26,232 bases of DNA from a virus, in the IMG/VR virus record IMGVR_UViG_3300035670_001116, positions 1-26,232 of that record; one strand, given 5' to 3'. This document shows positions 1 through 8,800 of the stretch, in pieces. Below the pieces are notes generated by a model that saw only the letters and a program-made list of their open reading frames with translations, was not told where the DNA came from and made no database searches. The position numbers and the translations under genes were made by a program. Within the stretch, counting starts at the first letter, position 1, and every line of letters begins with the position of its first letter.

Positions 1-2
1 TG

Positions 3-68
3 ACTTGGTGGCAGCTGCTGCTCTTAGTAGCAGTCATCGTAGTGATCGGAAGTAACTTCGGGTGGTAA
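3..68 (+). CDS. C-terminal end of a plus-strand membrane protein (partial)
   Basis: This frame is open from the left edge to a TAA at 66-68 and ends in a strongly hydrophobic run (WWQLLLLVAVIVVIGSNFGW), which reads like one membrane-spanning segment with a short polar tail. It runs towards the lysis operon and stops three bases before the palindromic terminator at 71-96, as a real convergent gene would. Only 21 codons are visible, so the function cannot be named. A small membrane protein of the neighbouring operon is the simplest reading. The other plus frames are less convincing: one starts with a stop codon, and the other gives a polar peptide. Confidence 0.5.
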   Translation, partial: TWWQLLLLVAVIVVIGSNFGW

Positions 69-70
69 TA

Positions 71-96
71 CAAAAGCCCTCCTAGGAGGGCTTTTG
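71..96. terminator. Bidirectional terminator between convergent operons
   Basis: This is a perfect 26-base palindrome: the arm CAAAAGCCCTCCT is followed directly by its complement. The A-run and T-run flanks let it work as a Rho-independent terminator on either strand. It lies between the stop of the plus-strand gene entering from the left (68) and the stop of the o-spanin gene (112), so it ends the lysis operon and the opposing transcript. Confidence 0.85.
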
Positions 97-111
97 TGAG
101 AGTAGCGCTGA

Positions 112-333
112 CTACTTTTGGGCTTTTATGATGGTAACGAGACCGTTGTGAATCCTGACACACTCAGTGATGCCTGGACCGGCCTTCTCGGCCCAGCGCA
201 TCACCTCAGCACCTGTCAGACCTGTCAGCGCTGGTGGATTCTCGCAACGCTTCAGGAACTCTTCGTCAGGCGTGAACGGGGCTACTGTCGGTGCGCATCC
301 GGTAAGCAGTACGCAAAGTGCAAGTGCTCGCAT
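112..333 (-). CDS. Rz1: o-spanin, Rz1-like outer membrane lipoprotein
   Basis: This is a 73-residue protein with a short signal peptide and a lipobox (LLTGC, acylated Cys13), so it should be processed by signal peptidase II and anchored in the outer membrane. The mature part has about 61 residues and begins with a proline-containing stretch (CAPTVAPFTP), as is common in Rz1 proteins. Its ATG (333-331) shares one base with the TAA stop of the Rz-like gene (TAATG), so the two are translationally coupled. In known spanin pairs the lipoprotein binds the periplasmic end of the i-spanin and fuses inner and outer membranes in the last step of lysis. This is a separated-overlap arrangement, not the fully nested form of lambda. 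The call rests on lipobox, size and position, since Rz1 sequences are poorly conserved. Confidence 0.85.
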   Translation of the reverse strand: MRALALCVLLTGCAPTVAPFTPDEEFLKRCENPPALTGLTGAEVMRWAEKAGPGITECVRIHNGLVTIIKAQK

Positions 334-656
334 TATCGCCCCATCAAGGTGTTGAATGCTGCACGGCCCTCTTCGTCCAAGCAGACATTCTTGTAGACTT
401 CCTTTTCCACCAGAAACGGTATGCGGTCTGTAACGACTTTCACCTTGTCCTGGTAGACAATCCTGTCTTGGTAGACGATCTCTTTGGTAATCCTGTCAGC
501 AGTTACTACCTTGACCTCCTGATTTGCCAGACGGGTCTTCAGGTCTGCAAGTTCTCCAGCTCCAAGCTTGTAGCCGGTAGTGAAGCCCACCGCGCCAATA
601 ACTGCAGCACCTATCGCAGCGCCTACACCAAAGAACTTGAGGTTATCGAGTAACAT
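333..656 (-). CDS. Rz: i-spanin, Rz-like inner membrane protein
   Basis: The 107-residue product has one N-terminal glycine- and alanine-rich membrane segment (about residues 9-31), then a charged region that should form a periplasmic coiled coil (KTRLANQEVKVVTADRITKE and on), and a short C-terminal end with one Cys. This is the N-in, C-out shape of Rz-type i-spanins. The gene starts 14 bases inside the end of the endolysin gene and has GGAGG nine bases before the ATG. Its stop overlaps the start of the lipoprotein gene. The protein should span the periplasm with its Rz1 partner and disrupt the outer membrane after the wall is cut. Identification is by architecture and gene order, not by strong sequence similarity. 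Confidence 0.87.
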   Translation of the reverse strand: MLLDNLKFFGVGAAIGAAVIGAVGFTTGYKLGAGELADLKTRLANQEVKVVTADRITKEIVYQDRIVYQDKVKVVTDRIPFLVEKEVYKNVCLDEEGRAAFNTLMGR

Positions 657-1182
657 AGCTCACGGCCTCCGCGTAGTTCTTGCCCCACTTTTCACGAAGC
701 TCAGCACGTTGAGCCGGAGTACCGTTCGTGTAGGCACCAGGACGCCAAGTGCGCAGGTAGTAGTTCCAAGCTTCTTCTACCTTACCGAGTTTTGGTAGCG
801 GAGCAGGGTCGCTGTAGAGCAGCAGCCTGCCCAGGCCTGCAGCAAGCACATCATCGTTCTCGATGGCGTTCCAGATCGCGGAGTTGCTTGCAGGTACGCC
901 GCGCTCGTCGTAGAGCTTGGCAGCGTGCTTCTTGGTAGCGGGATGTGTACGTACACCGGCAACCATGCCGCCACCTTGCTCACCTTGCAGGAACGACTTT
1001 GCAGGGCCTGTAGGCTTCGGAGGCTTGCCGACAAGTTGGCGGCGATGCTCAAGATTGGACTCTTGAAGGGCAATAGCCAAGATCATGACCCGTGCCTCTT
1101 TGCTGTCAAAAGCAGGACCCAGCAACTCAAGTGCTGGGTTGATACCTTCGACAGTGAACTTTTCCAGCTTATTGATTTTCAT
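643..1182 (-). CDS. Endolysin, lysozyme-like muralytic enzyme
   Basis: The 179-residue protein has the motif ALQESNLEHRRQ near its N-terminus, with Glu41 as the likely catalytic acid, then a glycine-rich QGEQGGGMVAGVRTHPA stretch and a C-terminal EAWNYYLRTWRPGAY segment. I recognise this order from phage lysozyme/transglycosylase-like endolysins. It should cleave the glycan strands of peptidoglycan. No signal peptide or N-terminal anchor is present, so release depends on a holin, and two holin-like genes lie just upstream. The ATG is preceded by GGAG at eight bases and lies 14 bases inside the previous gene, which suggests coupling. The exact bond cut is not shown by the sequence. Confidence 0.82.
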   Translation of the reverse strand: MKINKLEKFTVEGINPALELLGPAFDSKEARVMILAIALQESNLEHRRQLVGKPPKPTGPAKSFLQGEQGGGMVAGVRTHPATKKHAAKLYDERGVPASNSAIWNAIENDDVLAAGLGRLLLYSDPAPLPKLGKVEEAWNYYLRTWRPGAYTNGTPAQRAELREKWGKNYAEAVSYVTR

Positions 1183-1468
1183 CCCTACGCTCCGTACCGT
1201 TGAACATTGACCAGCGGTTGATATTCAAGATCAATCCGACAAGAATGACGCTTGCAAGTACCACACCTGCTGTCGTTGGTCGCTCACCCAACAGTACAGT
1301 CTGGAAGCCGGAGATCAGCGCTCCGGCAAGTAGCAAGGTGTAGCGTGCGCGTACCCGAAGGTAGTGCTTGCTGACCGGGGAGTTGAGCCTGCAGATACAG
1401 GCCCAGAATATCCCCACGCAGACGACAAAGTTTGTGATCGTCACAATGGTCTCTGGGCCGTATGTCAT
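1169..1468 (-). CDS. Holin-like small membrane protein (second of a pair)
   Basis: The 99-residue protein has three hydrophobic segments (about residues 8-28, 43-61 and 66-83), a basic loop after the first (KHYLRVRARY) and a short charged tail (TERRDENQ). Size, topology and position directly before the endolysin fit a holin or an antiholin. It starts within the ATGA overlap with the preceding holin-like gene, so the two are made together. Which of the pair makes the lethal membrane hole and which sets the timing cannot be told from the sequence. No dual-start motif of the lambda S type is evident. Confidence 0.65.
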   Translation of the reverse strand: MTYGPETIVTITNFVVCVGIFWACICRLNSPVSKHYLRVRARYTLLLAGALISGFQTVLLGERPTTAGVVLASVILVGLILNINRWSMFNGTERRDENQ

Positions 1469-1857
1469 GCGCCATCTCCGCTATCGTTGCTCTTGCCCAG
1501 CTTTCTTTCGATTACCAGACGCCCGAGCCAGGAAACAAGTTTGGGCCAATCGTCGCCGACTCCACCCACCACCAGGGCGATAGGGGCCAGCATCCATGTT
1601 GGGTCTTCGTGGCCCAACCACTTCCCGGCGATGCTGGCAATACCGACCGTCACCACGGCAGCGGTGGCATTCAGCCGCAGGAAGTAGGCGATAGCACCGA
1701 GCTTCGCCGATGGGTCCCTGCGGCCAAGCGCCCAGGCTGCGCCGACCGTGGAGGCAATCAGTATGACTGCGTAAGGCCCGATGATAGCGGCAAGTGCTGG
1801 ACTCAGCAATGTCGCAAACAGAGCCACCGTAACGCTTACAGGGTCGAGGTTGTTCAC
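1465..1857 (-). CDS. Holin-like membrane protein, GTG start (first of a pair)
   Basis: The 130-residue protein is hydrophobic. A long N-terminal stretch (about residues 8-45, enough for one or two spans) is followed by segments near 62-81 and 88-104 and a charged, soluble C-terminus (VIERKLGKSNDSGDGA). A hydrophilic C-terminal tail and position at the head of a holin-endolysin-spanin cassette support a holin. The start is GTG, with GAGG eight bases upstream. A closer ATG at 1865-1863 would encode only three residues. It is the first gene after the hairpin at 1898-1927 and overlaps the next gene by ATGA. A phage membrane protein of another role remains possible. Confidence 0.65.
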   Translation of the reverse strand: MNNLDPVSVTVALFATLLSPALAAIIGPYAVILIASTVGAAWALGRRDPSAKLGAIAYFLRLNATAAVVTVGIASIAGKWLGHEDPTWMLAPIALVVGGVGDDWPKLVSWLGRLVIERKLGKSNDSGDGA

Positions 1858-1884
1858 ACTTTCATCCTCTACACAAATAGTTGC

Positions 1885-1914
1885 ATTCTATCAACGCAAA
1901 GCGGGGTAGGCCAA
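1885..1914 (-). promoter_or_regulatory. Possible sigma70-type promoter for the lysis genes
   Basis: Reading on the minus strand there is TTGGCC (1914-1909), an 18-base gap and TAGAAT (1890-1885), matching the -35 and -10 consensus at four and five of six positions. It would start transcription just before the first holin-like gene. The -35 box overlaps the loop of the hairpin at 1898-1927. This is a pattern match only. Confidence 0.35.
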
Positions 1915-1927
1915 GACCTACCCCGCT
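1898..1927 (-). terminator. Strong hairpin, likely terminator before the lysis genes
   Basis: A perfect 13-base-pair stem (AAAGCGGGGTAGG with its complement) closes a 6-base loop. It lies between the small gene ending at 1957 and the lysis cassette starting at 1857. The downstream T-run is short (TTT then GCGTTG on the minus strand), so termination may be partial and could set the ratio of tail to lysis transcripts. Confidence 0.65.
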
Positions 1928-1956
1928 TTCTATCTGTCAATCTGCGCTGCTGTAGC

Positions 1957-2157
1957 CTAGTTGACGGCTTCGGCCTGCACTTTTTCGACCGGAGCTGCAG
2001 CATCCAAGGCTTCTTTCCTGCCAGCCTCGTAGGCCTGCCTTGCCACCTCGTTCATCACATGCTGGATGCTCGAAGCAAGTCCCAGGACCAGAGCGTCGGT
2101 CAAGGTGTTGCCCTTGTTCGCGTTCAGGATGTTGTGCATGTCTGGTTGAATTTGCAT
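1957..2157 (-). CDS. Small protein of unknown function
   Basis: This is a 66-residue protein with no recognised domain. The first half is polar and amphipathic (DMHNILNANKGNTLTDALVL). The second is an alanine- and glutamate-rich helix (MNEVARQAYEAGRKEALDAA). It has AAGGA six to seven bases before its ATG and starts nine bases after the stop of the DUF4376 gene, so it is a real member of the tail operon. It is the last gene before the 1898-1927 hairpin. Possible roles are a small virion protein or a lysis-linked factor, but nothing in the sequence decides this. Confidence 0.6.
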   Translation of the reverse strand: MQIQPDMHNILNANKGNTLTDALVLGLASSIQHVMNEVARQAYEAGRKEALDAAAPVEKVQAEAVN

Positions 2158-2166
2158 GATGGTTCC

Positions 2167-2802
2167 TTACCAAGTAATTGCTTCGACTTCTTCGGCGGTC
2201 TGCGCGGCGTCAATCTGCGCCCTCAGTACACGACCTTTTTCATGGGTGGAGGTGATGTGTGTCAGCATGGCAAAGCCCACTGTGATCACCTGATCAGCAT
2301 CGAGCACCACGGCAGTGTTGTCTGCAAGTGTCCACTCTACACTGAACGGTTGACCGGCGTCTTTGGCGATTTTCGCGGCAATAGCAGTGCCTGTGATTCG
2401 GCTTCGGCTTTCGCTGTCACTGTCGAATGTTCCAATACCTTCGACGGTAAAGCCTGCTGACTCTTGAGTATCCCTCGCAGCCTTTATCTCGGCCCACTTG
2501 CGCGCCTTCAGGCTTTCGAGGTCGCCTTCGACCTTCTCGGGCAGATAAGTTCCGCCGAAGAAGGGGTTGCCCTCGGTCACGGTCAAAGCCCTTTCGAGCG
2601 AGCCGTAAGGGTCATTCACGTCCAGCGCAGTAACTGGCAGCTTGGGATATTCCTGCCAGAGCAGGAAGGCGTCAGTGCCTTTCGACTCGTCAGGGTAAGA
2701 CCTGACTTCCAGCCCCAAGCCTTCCGGCTTGAGGGAGGCCTTAGCTACCCGGTGGAAGGTCGAGAGGCCGTTTCCGGTCATGAAGTTTTTAGAGATAGGC
2801 AT
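2167..2802 (-). CDS. DUF4376 domain protein, probable tail-tip/fibre associated
   Basis: The 211-residue protein has a C-terminal half (about residues 93-205) that looks like the DUF4376 family: LKARKWAEIKAARD, then a GFTVEGIGTFDSDSESRSRI stretch and a helical end. This family is often found in or next to phage tail fibre and fibre-assembly proteins. The N-terminal part (residues 1-90) includes a short EVRSYPDESKGTD region with no clear relatives. It starts ten bases after the J-like gene with AAGGAG at good spacing, so it is co-transcribed with the tip proteins. It may be a fibre accessory, assembly factor or minor tail protein. The domain call is fairly secure but the function is inferred from position. 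Confidence 0.7.
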   Translation of the reverse strand: MPISKNFMTGNGLSTFHRVAKASLKPEGLGLEVRSYPDESKGTDAFLLWQEYPKLPVTALDVNDPYGSLERALTVTEGNPFFGGTYLPEKVEGDLESLKARKWAEIKAARDTQESAGFTVEGIGTFDSDSESRSRITGTAIAAKIAKDAGQPFSVEWTLADNTAVVLDADQVITVGFAMLTHITSTHEKGRVLRAQIDAAQTAEEVEAITW

Positions 2803-2812
2803 TCGGTGCTCC

Positions 2813-5800
2813 TTAGCGTTTGATAGAGTTTAAAGTAATACTCACATTTCTCACGTACCTGTATGCTGCGTCTGGGGGGCTATCAGCTGTACTTCTTACA
2901 GAAAGCTCAACCTGATAAGCCTTTCCTGGCAGTATAAGAGGGTCAAGCCTGAATGAGAGTTCAGTGCTGCCTGAAGTTGTTGCCCCTAGGTCCAAAGTGT
3001 AACTAACTGTACCTCCAGAACGTCTGTAAACTGAGACTTTAAGTTGGGCAACACCAGTCTGTGAAACATTTAGCAAGAACTTAAACAGCCCAGACACTTC
3101 AAGTATAGAGACCTGGTATTCTGACACAGGTATAGTCCGTATCACGTTGAAAGTGTTGTTTCTCCATATGGTGTATGTTGCAGAGTCTCCATACTCAAAT
3201 ACCTCAGTGATACTTCCCGGAGCTAGTTGAGCTTCACCGATAACATTAAGTTTGTTCAGCTGCAGACCATTAGTCTCGTCGTAGGTAAGGTCGTTACCCA
3301 GCTTAAACATGGTAGTAGCGCCTGTCGCACTAAGGTTCCAGTACGAAGTGTTTGCCGCATTCTGAATCCGGCCAGCTGTCACGGTGCCCATGTTGGCCGC
3401 AATAGCAGACAAGGTTGTAACGCTAAGCTTGTCAGCGGTAATAGTGCTGGCAGCTATCTTGACAGCAGTCACAGAGTTCGCCGCAAGTTTGTCTACCGTG
3501 ATAGCACCAGCGCTCACCTTGTCTGCTGTCACGGCATTCGCTGCGAGTTGGGTAGCCGTGACAGAGTTCGCCGCAAGTTTGGTCACGTCGATGCTACCTG
3601 CGCCGATGCGCGCAGCGTTCAACGTGCCAGCGTTGATCTTGTCAGCTGACAGATTCCCTATATGCGCATTGACAATCGCACCATCTTGAATAGCAGCAGT
3701 GCCTACAGCAATGGCATTGGCAGCGATCTTGTTGGCGGTAATGGCACCGTCAACAATCAGCGCGGAGTCTTGCTTCAGACGTACACGAGGGTTGCCTATA
3801 AACAGACCTGCTGCAGCAGCATTGGTATAAACCGCAAGGAATCGGAACCTCACAAATGCGGTAGTAGCAGTGGCTGTGTAGTCGAACTCCAAGGACACCG
3901 TAGTGGCAGCTGCCGCAGGTGTGGTACGGTAATCGGTGGTGTAAGCATTTACAGATGTTGTACCTGTAGAGCCGTTCGAGGTGTAACCTTGAAGGTTTAA
4001 CTGTCCACGACCGTTCCAGCCAGCAGCGATATAGACATCTATAGTTACTCTGTAGGCCCTCCCAGGCTCCACGCTCATAAAGTATTCTTTAGCGCGGTTG
4101 TAAAGTTCCGTGTTAGACGTGCTGCCAGCCACGTTAGCCATTACAGGGCTGCAATTGAGTGCAGCCACTGCAGCGGCGTCCGTAGACGTTACCATATTAG
4201 TGTACCAATACACCAAGTCCTTGAACTCGGTATCCGAAAGCATGTTGCTGCGGTCAGCAACGACAAGCTTGCTTGCAGTAATGGCGTTAGCTGCGATCTG
4301 ATCTGCGCTTACAGCGCCTGCGGCAATCGTACCAGCGGTGACTGCGTTAGCTGCGATCTTGCCTGCGGTGACTGCGTTAGCTGCGATTGCGCCAGCGGTG
4401 ACTGCATTAGCAGCGATAGCTGTAGCAGTTACAGCATTTGCTGCAATCTTGCCTGCTGTAATAGCGCCGTCAACGATCAAGTTCGCACCATTCATCCTGC
4501 GAACAGTAATAGAGCCGAAGTAGCCACCAGTAGCCGCACCAGACAGCAGTCGGAAACCGATCTGCATGCGCTGGCGGGTGCCTGTCGCGATCTCGAAGGT
4601 CTTATAGACACCTGCCGAGGCTGCCGTGTCGCTATTTTGCACAACCTCGGCATCCCAGGTTACGGCAGAGTTGCTTGTCTTAGACCCGAGTCTCGTAACG
4701 ATCTGCAGGGTTGCCGCAGAAGCCGCCTGTCTAGCAGACTGCATAGACACAAGGTACTGGCTATTCGGTTCGACCTGGAAACCCATTGCTGGGTAAGCCC
4801 AAACGGTAGCATCAGCAGTTGCCGCAGAAGAAGCCGGGATAAGTATCACACGGCGGCCCCCGAACGAAGAGTTAGCGCTGGCGAAGCTGAATGAGGTGGT
4901 CGAAGAGTATCCACTGTCGTCCTGCATGTCGAAGTCAGGATACGCATTCGACGTGTCAGAAAGGACCATCTTAGACGCCACAACGGAACCTGCAGCAAGT
5001 TCCGTAGCGGTCACAGCACCGGCAGCAATCGTAGCAGTAGTCACGGCGTTTGCCGCGATTGTGCCTGCAGTAATTGCATTAGCAGCGATCTTGCCTGCTA
5101 CAACGGAGTTCGCAGCAAGTTGGGTAGCCGTCACCGAGTTGGAGGCAAGTTCAGTAGCAGTGACAGAGCCAGCAGCGATCTTGCCTGCTGTCACGGAGTT
5201 AGCGCCGAGTTCTGTCGCTGTGATCGTGCCTGCTGCAATGTGAGTAGCGGTGATCGTGTTAGCGGCAATCTTCGCGGCGGTTACGGCTCCGTCAACGATA
5301 AGTTCCCCTGCCGCCATCGGGCGCAGTACAGGGTTACGAATCCACAGATAGCCGCCTACGTTAGTAGATTGATTGTCCTGTGCAAACACCTTGAGGCGAA
5401 CTACTACGCTTGCTGGTGCAGTAAGCGTGGCAGAGTACGAAGCGAACACATTCGCAGACGGGACCACGAAGTTGCCGATGAATAGCCGGGTAGCAAACTG
5501 ATTTCCATTAACATCTACAAGTTCAAACACCTGACTTGAGTTCGCTGTCTGAGACTTGAGGTCCACGTTGAACAGATACGTGGAGCCTTTCTGTATTTCA
5601 AAAGTAGTAAAAAGTGTAGTGATGGTCTTGTGCTGCAGCCATACAGAGGGGTCAACAGTATTGCGCCCAAACCCAGCCGCTAACCAGGAAGTCGCGTTAC
5701 CTGCGATATTCCAGTCGGCAGTATCAGGAATCAGGTTCGTGGTAGAGCTGATTACAAGTTTGTCGGCAGTAATCGCCCTTGCAGCGATCTCTGCAGCAGT

Positions 5801-8800
5801 CACTGCACCAGCAGCGATCTTCGCAGTCGTAACAGAGTTTGCGGCTATCTCATTCGCTGTCACGGCATTCGCAGCAATCTTGCCAGCAGTCACTGCTCCG
5901 GCTGCGATGGAGTTTGCCGTGATGGCATTGGCAGCAACCTTGTCAGCGGTCACTGCACCGTCAACGATCAATTCCCCGCGAGCCATCTCAGTGACGCGGA
6001 AGCCTCCCCACTGGGACTCTACAATCGGAGCTGCGCTCCCGTAGTTCAGGTACGCACCAGCGGTAAAGTAGGCAGCCTTTGGAGGGAACTGGGCAACACC
6101 GTTCGGGCCGACAGTCAGAGCCGTGCGCGTCCAAGTCGTAGGCGTTACCGCGCTGACTGCTGGGAAGTAGAAGTTACCGGAGGATGCGTTTGTCCCAGGC
6201 CATCCAGCGCCGGGGTTCGGAGCGTCAGCCCCTGTCAGCAGCGCGCCGTTAGCGTCGTAGAACCGGATTGACGCGAAAGCACGGTTTGTCTGCGCGGCTG
6301 TAGCAATGAACCATGTCTCAAACAGGTATGTCTTGCTAGTGTCGATGGGTGTCATGTACGCTGCAGGAACCTGCATGCTTGTGGCGATAGAGGTCGCCAG
6401 CACGTTAGGTCCGGGAGCACCTTCGACAACCTTGCGTGTAAAGTTGGCGTTGGCCCACATGTCAGCGTCCTGGAAGAACGGATCGACGTTCACGGTGTCG
6501 GTAGCCGTTACAACCAACTTGCCTGCAGTAACCGACCCTGCGGCAAGTTCACGGGTGTTCACCGCACCGGCTGCAATCTTGCCAGCGGTGATAGCGTCCG
6601 CAGCCACGGTGCCAGCTGTCACAGCATTGGCGGCAATCTTGCCAGCAACGACAGCATTAGCTGCCAGCTTAGGTGTCGTGATCGCATTGTCAGCGATCTG
6701 AGTCGCAGCGATCTGACCTACGATGTCACCCACAACTACTTCAGCAGTGTACTTAGTACCGTCCCAACGGTAGAGCTTGCCGTTCCAGCTGATGACGGTA
6801 GTTGTCTTGGTGGTCGGCAGGGACGCACCAGTTGCCAGAGTCACAGGCTCGATAGAACTTGCAAACTTCGTAGCGTCAACTGCACCTGCAGCGATCTGGC
6901 CCGAGCTGATCGTACCTGTCAGGTCTGCTGTGGGAACTGCAGAGGTGTACGCGGTGCCGCTCCAGCGGTACAGCTTGCCCTGGAACGTGATCGTTTCGGT
7001 AGTCTTTACCGTAGGCAAGGTGGAGCCGGAAACGACCGTCACAGGCTCGATGCCGCTGGCAAACTTTGCAACATTCACAGCGCCTGCAGCGATCTTGTCA
7101 GACGTAACAGCATTCGTAGCCAACTTCCCAGCTTCAACTGCACCAGCAGCAATCTTCGACACGGTCACTGCGTTGTCAGCCAGCTTCGTGCTGTCGATCT
7201 GACCTGTCAAGTCTGCTGTGGCTACTTCAGCGGAATACTTTGTGCCGTCCCAGCGATAAAGCTTACCGTTCCACGACAGCACAGACCCCTGGCTAGTCGT
7301 AGGCAGAGACCCACCCGACCAAATCTTTACAAGCTCCACACCTGCAGCAATCTTTGCCGCATCAACAGCCCCAGCCGCGATCTTTTGCGCTGTAACAGAG
7401 CCGTCAGCCAACTCTCCAGCTGGGGGCAGCACATAAGTCGTACCGTCCCATGTGTAGAGCTTTCCTTCCCACGTAAGATTGTCGGTTGTCTTTGTAGCTG
7501 GTAGCGAACTGCCTGTCCAAATTGTCACAGGCTGGATGCTGTTCGCAAACTTGGTGGCGTCGATAGCCTCTGCAGCAAGTTTAGAGCCGCTGATAGACCC
7601 ATCTGCCAGCTTCGCTGCAAGGTCGAGATCGTCAGACAGGTCTGCATCGCCAACCTTACCAGCAGCGATGGTCACTGGAGTAGCTGTGTGCGCGGACTCT
7701 ATGCCGTCAACGCTTGTCCAAGTTGCCCAGAACAGGTACGTCTTGCCTATCTCGACGGTTGCCGTGCCGTGTGTACCTGGGGTCTCCGCAGCAAGTGTTG
7801 CGCTCGAAAAGGTAGGCAGTGGCTGGCCCTGCACAACCTCCGCATAGTAGAACTTTGTCGTCTTGTGACCATGGCCGACCGTGTAGGCAGGCAAGTCAGT
7901 GTACAGTGTAGCAACGGACAGCCCTACGAAACCAGCAAAGCCTGTAGGCTCGGGTGGAGGTGTGAGGTCAGGTACACGTTCTTGGTTGAAGTTCTCTTCA
8001 AGTATGACTTGACGAACCAGCATACCTTCAGAGAGCTTGCCGCTGCGGTTCCTCGCACGGCAGGCGAATGTCCAAGTGCCAGCTTCAGGCTGCGTAGTGT
8101 TGAACGCGCTGGTGTAGTAACCTGCGTCCAGAGGTGTCATGTCCTCCCAGGTAAAGGTCTCTGGATGCCCGATAAGGTAGCGAATCTCTGCACCGGCAAG
8201 GTCCGGTGGAGGGTCCATAGTTGTGTACTCGAAGTTGAACCTTCGAACACCTCCAGGAAGTTCCTGTACCGTGAAAATGTCGTAGTTGCGCGGCGGCTTC
8301 GCGTTGACAGTGATAGTCGTAACGGCACTTTCTGTCCACACGGACGGTATATCTCTTGCCGATATGGCGCGTACTCGCGCAACGTAGTCTCCAGCGAATA
8401 CGTTGTTGACTTCCACTTCTCGCAGCTGAGTAGTGGGCATACGTACCCAACCAGCGTTGGAGCGGTTCCACTCTACACCGTACCTGACTGCGTTCTCTAC
8501 AGAGGGCCAGGAAAGGGTAATAGTTACGCTGGCTGTTCCGTCAGCCGCGACCCTGTCTTCTGGCTGAATAGTGATGCTCGCAGGCGCAGCCTGCACGCCT
8601 GGAGGGATGATCGTCACCGGCTTGGGGTCGACCTTGGTGCCATTGTCGATGAACGCAAACTTTTGGCGCTCATGCTGCAGCGCTGTTACTGCGAATGTTC
8701 CGTCGCCATTGTCCTTTACAGAAAGTATAGAAAACTCTCTGGAAGCCACTTCGTCGGTATCTACACACCAGTTAGCTCCAGGCACAGGTGTGGCACCGAA

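Noticed and set aside
1854-1865. Three-codon mini-frame (ATG AAA GTG TGA) overlapping the holin GTG start
   Set aside because: The ribosome site GAGG directly touches this ATG, too close to be used, while its spacing to the GTG is normal.
1462-2460. 332-codon plus-strand open frame across the lysis/tail boundary
   Set aside because: It crosses a hairpin and several supported minus-strand genes and resembles no protein family.
2813-4300. Diversity-generating retroelement target in the J-like gene
   Set aside because: No template copy or reverse transcriptase gene is present in the window, and no adenine-biased variable repeat stands out.
3400-7640. CRISPR-like impression of 30-base repeats
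   Set aside because: The units are adjacent, in frame and vary by codon, with no unique spacers, so they are protein repeats.
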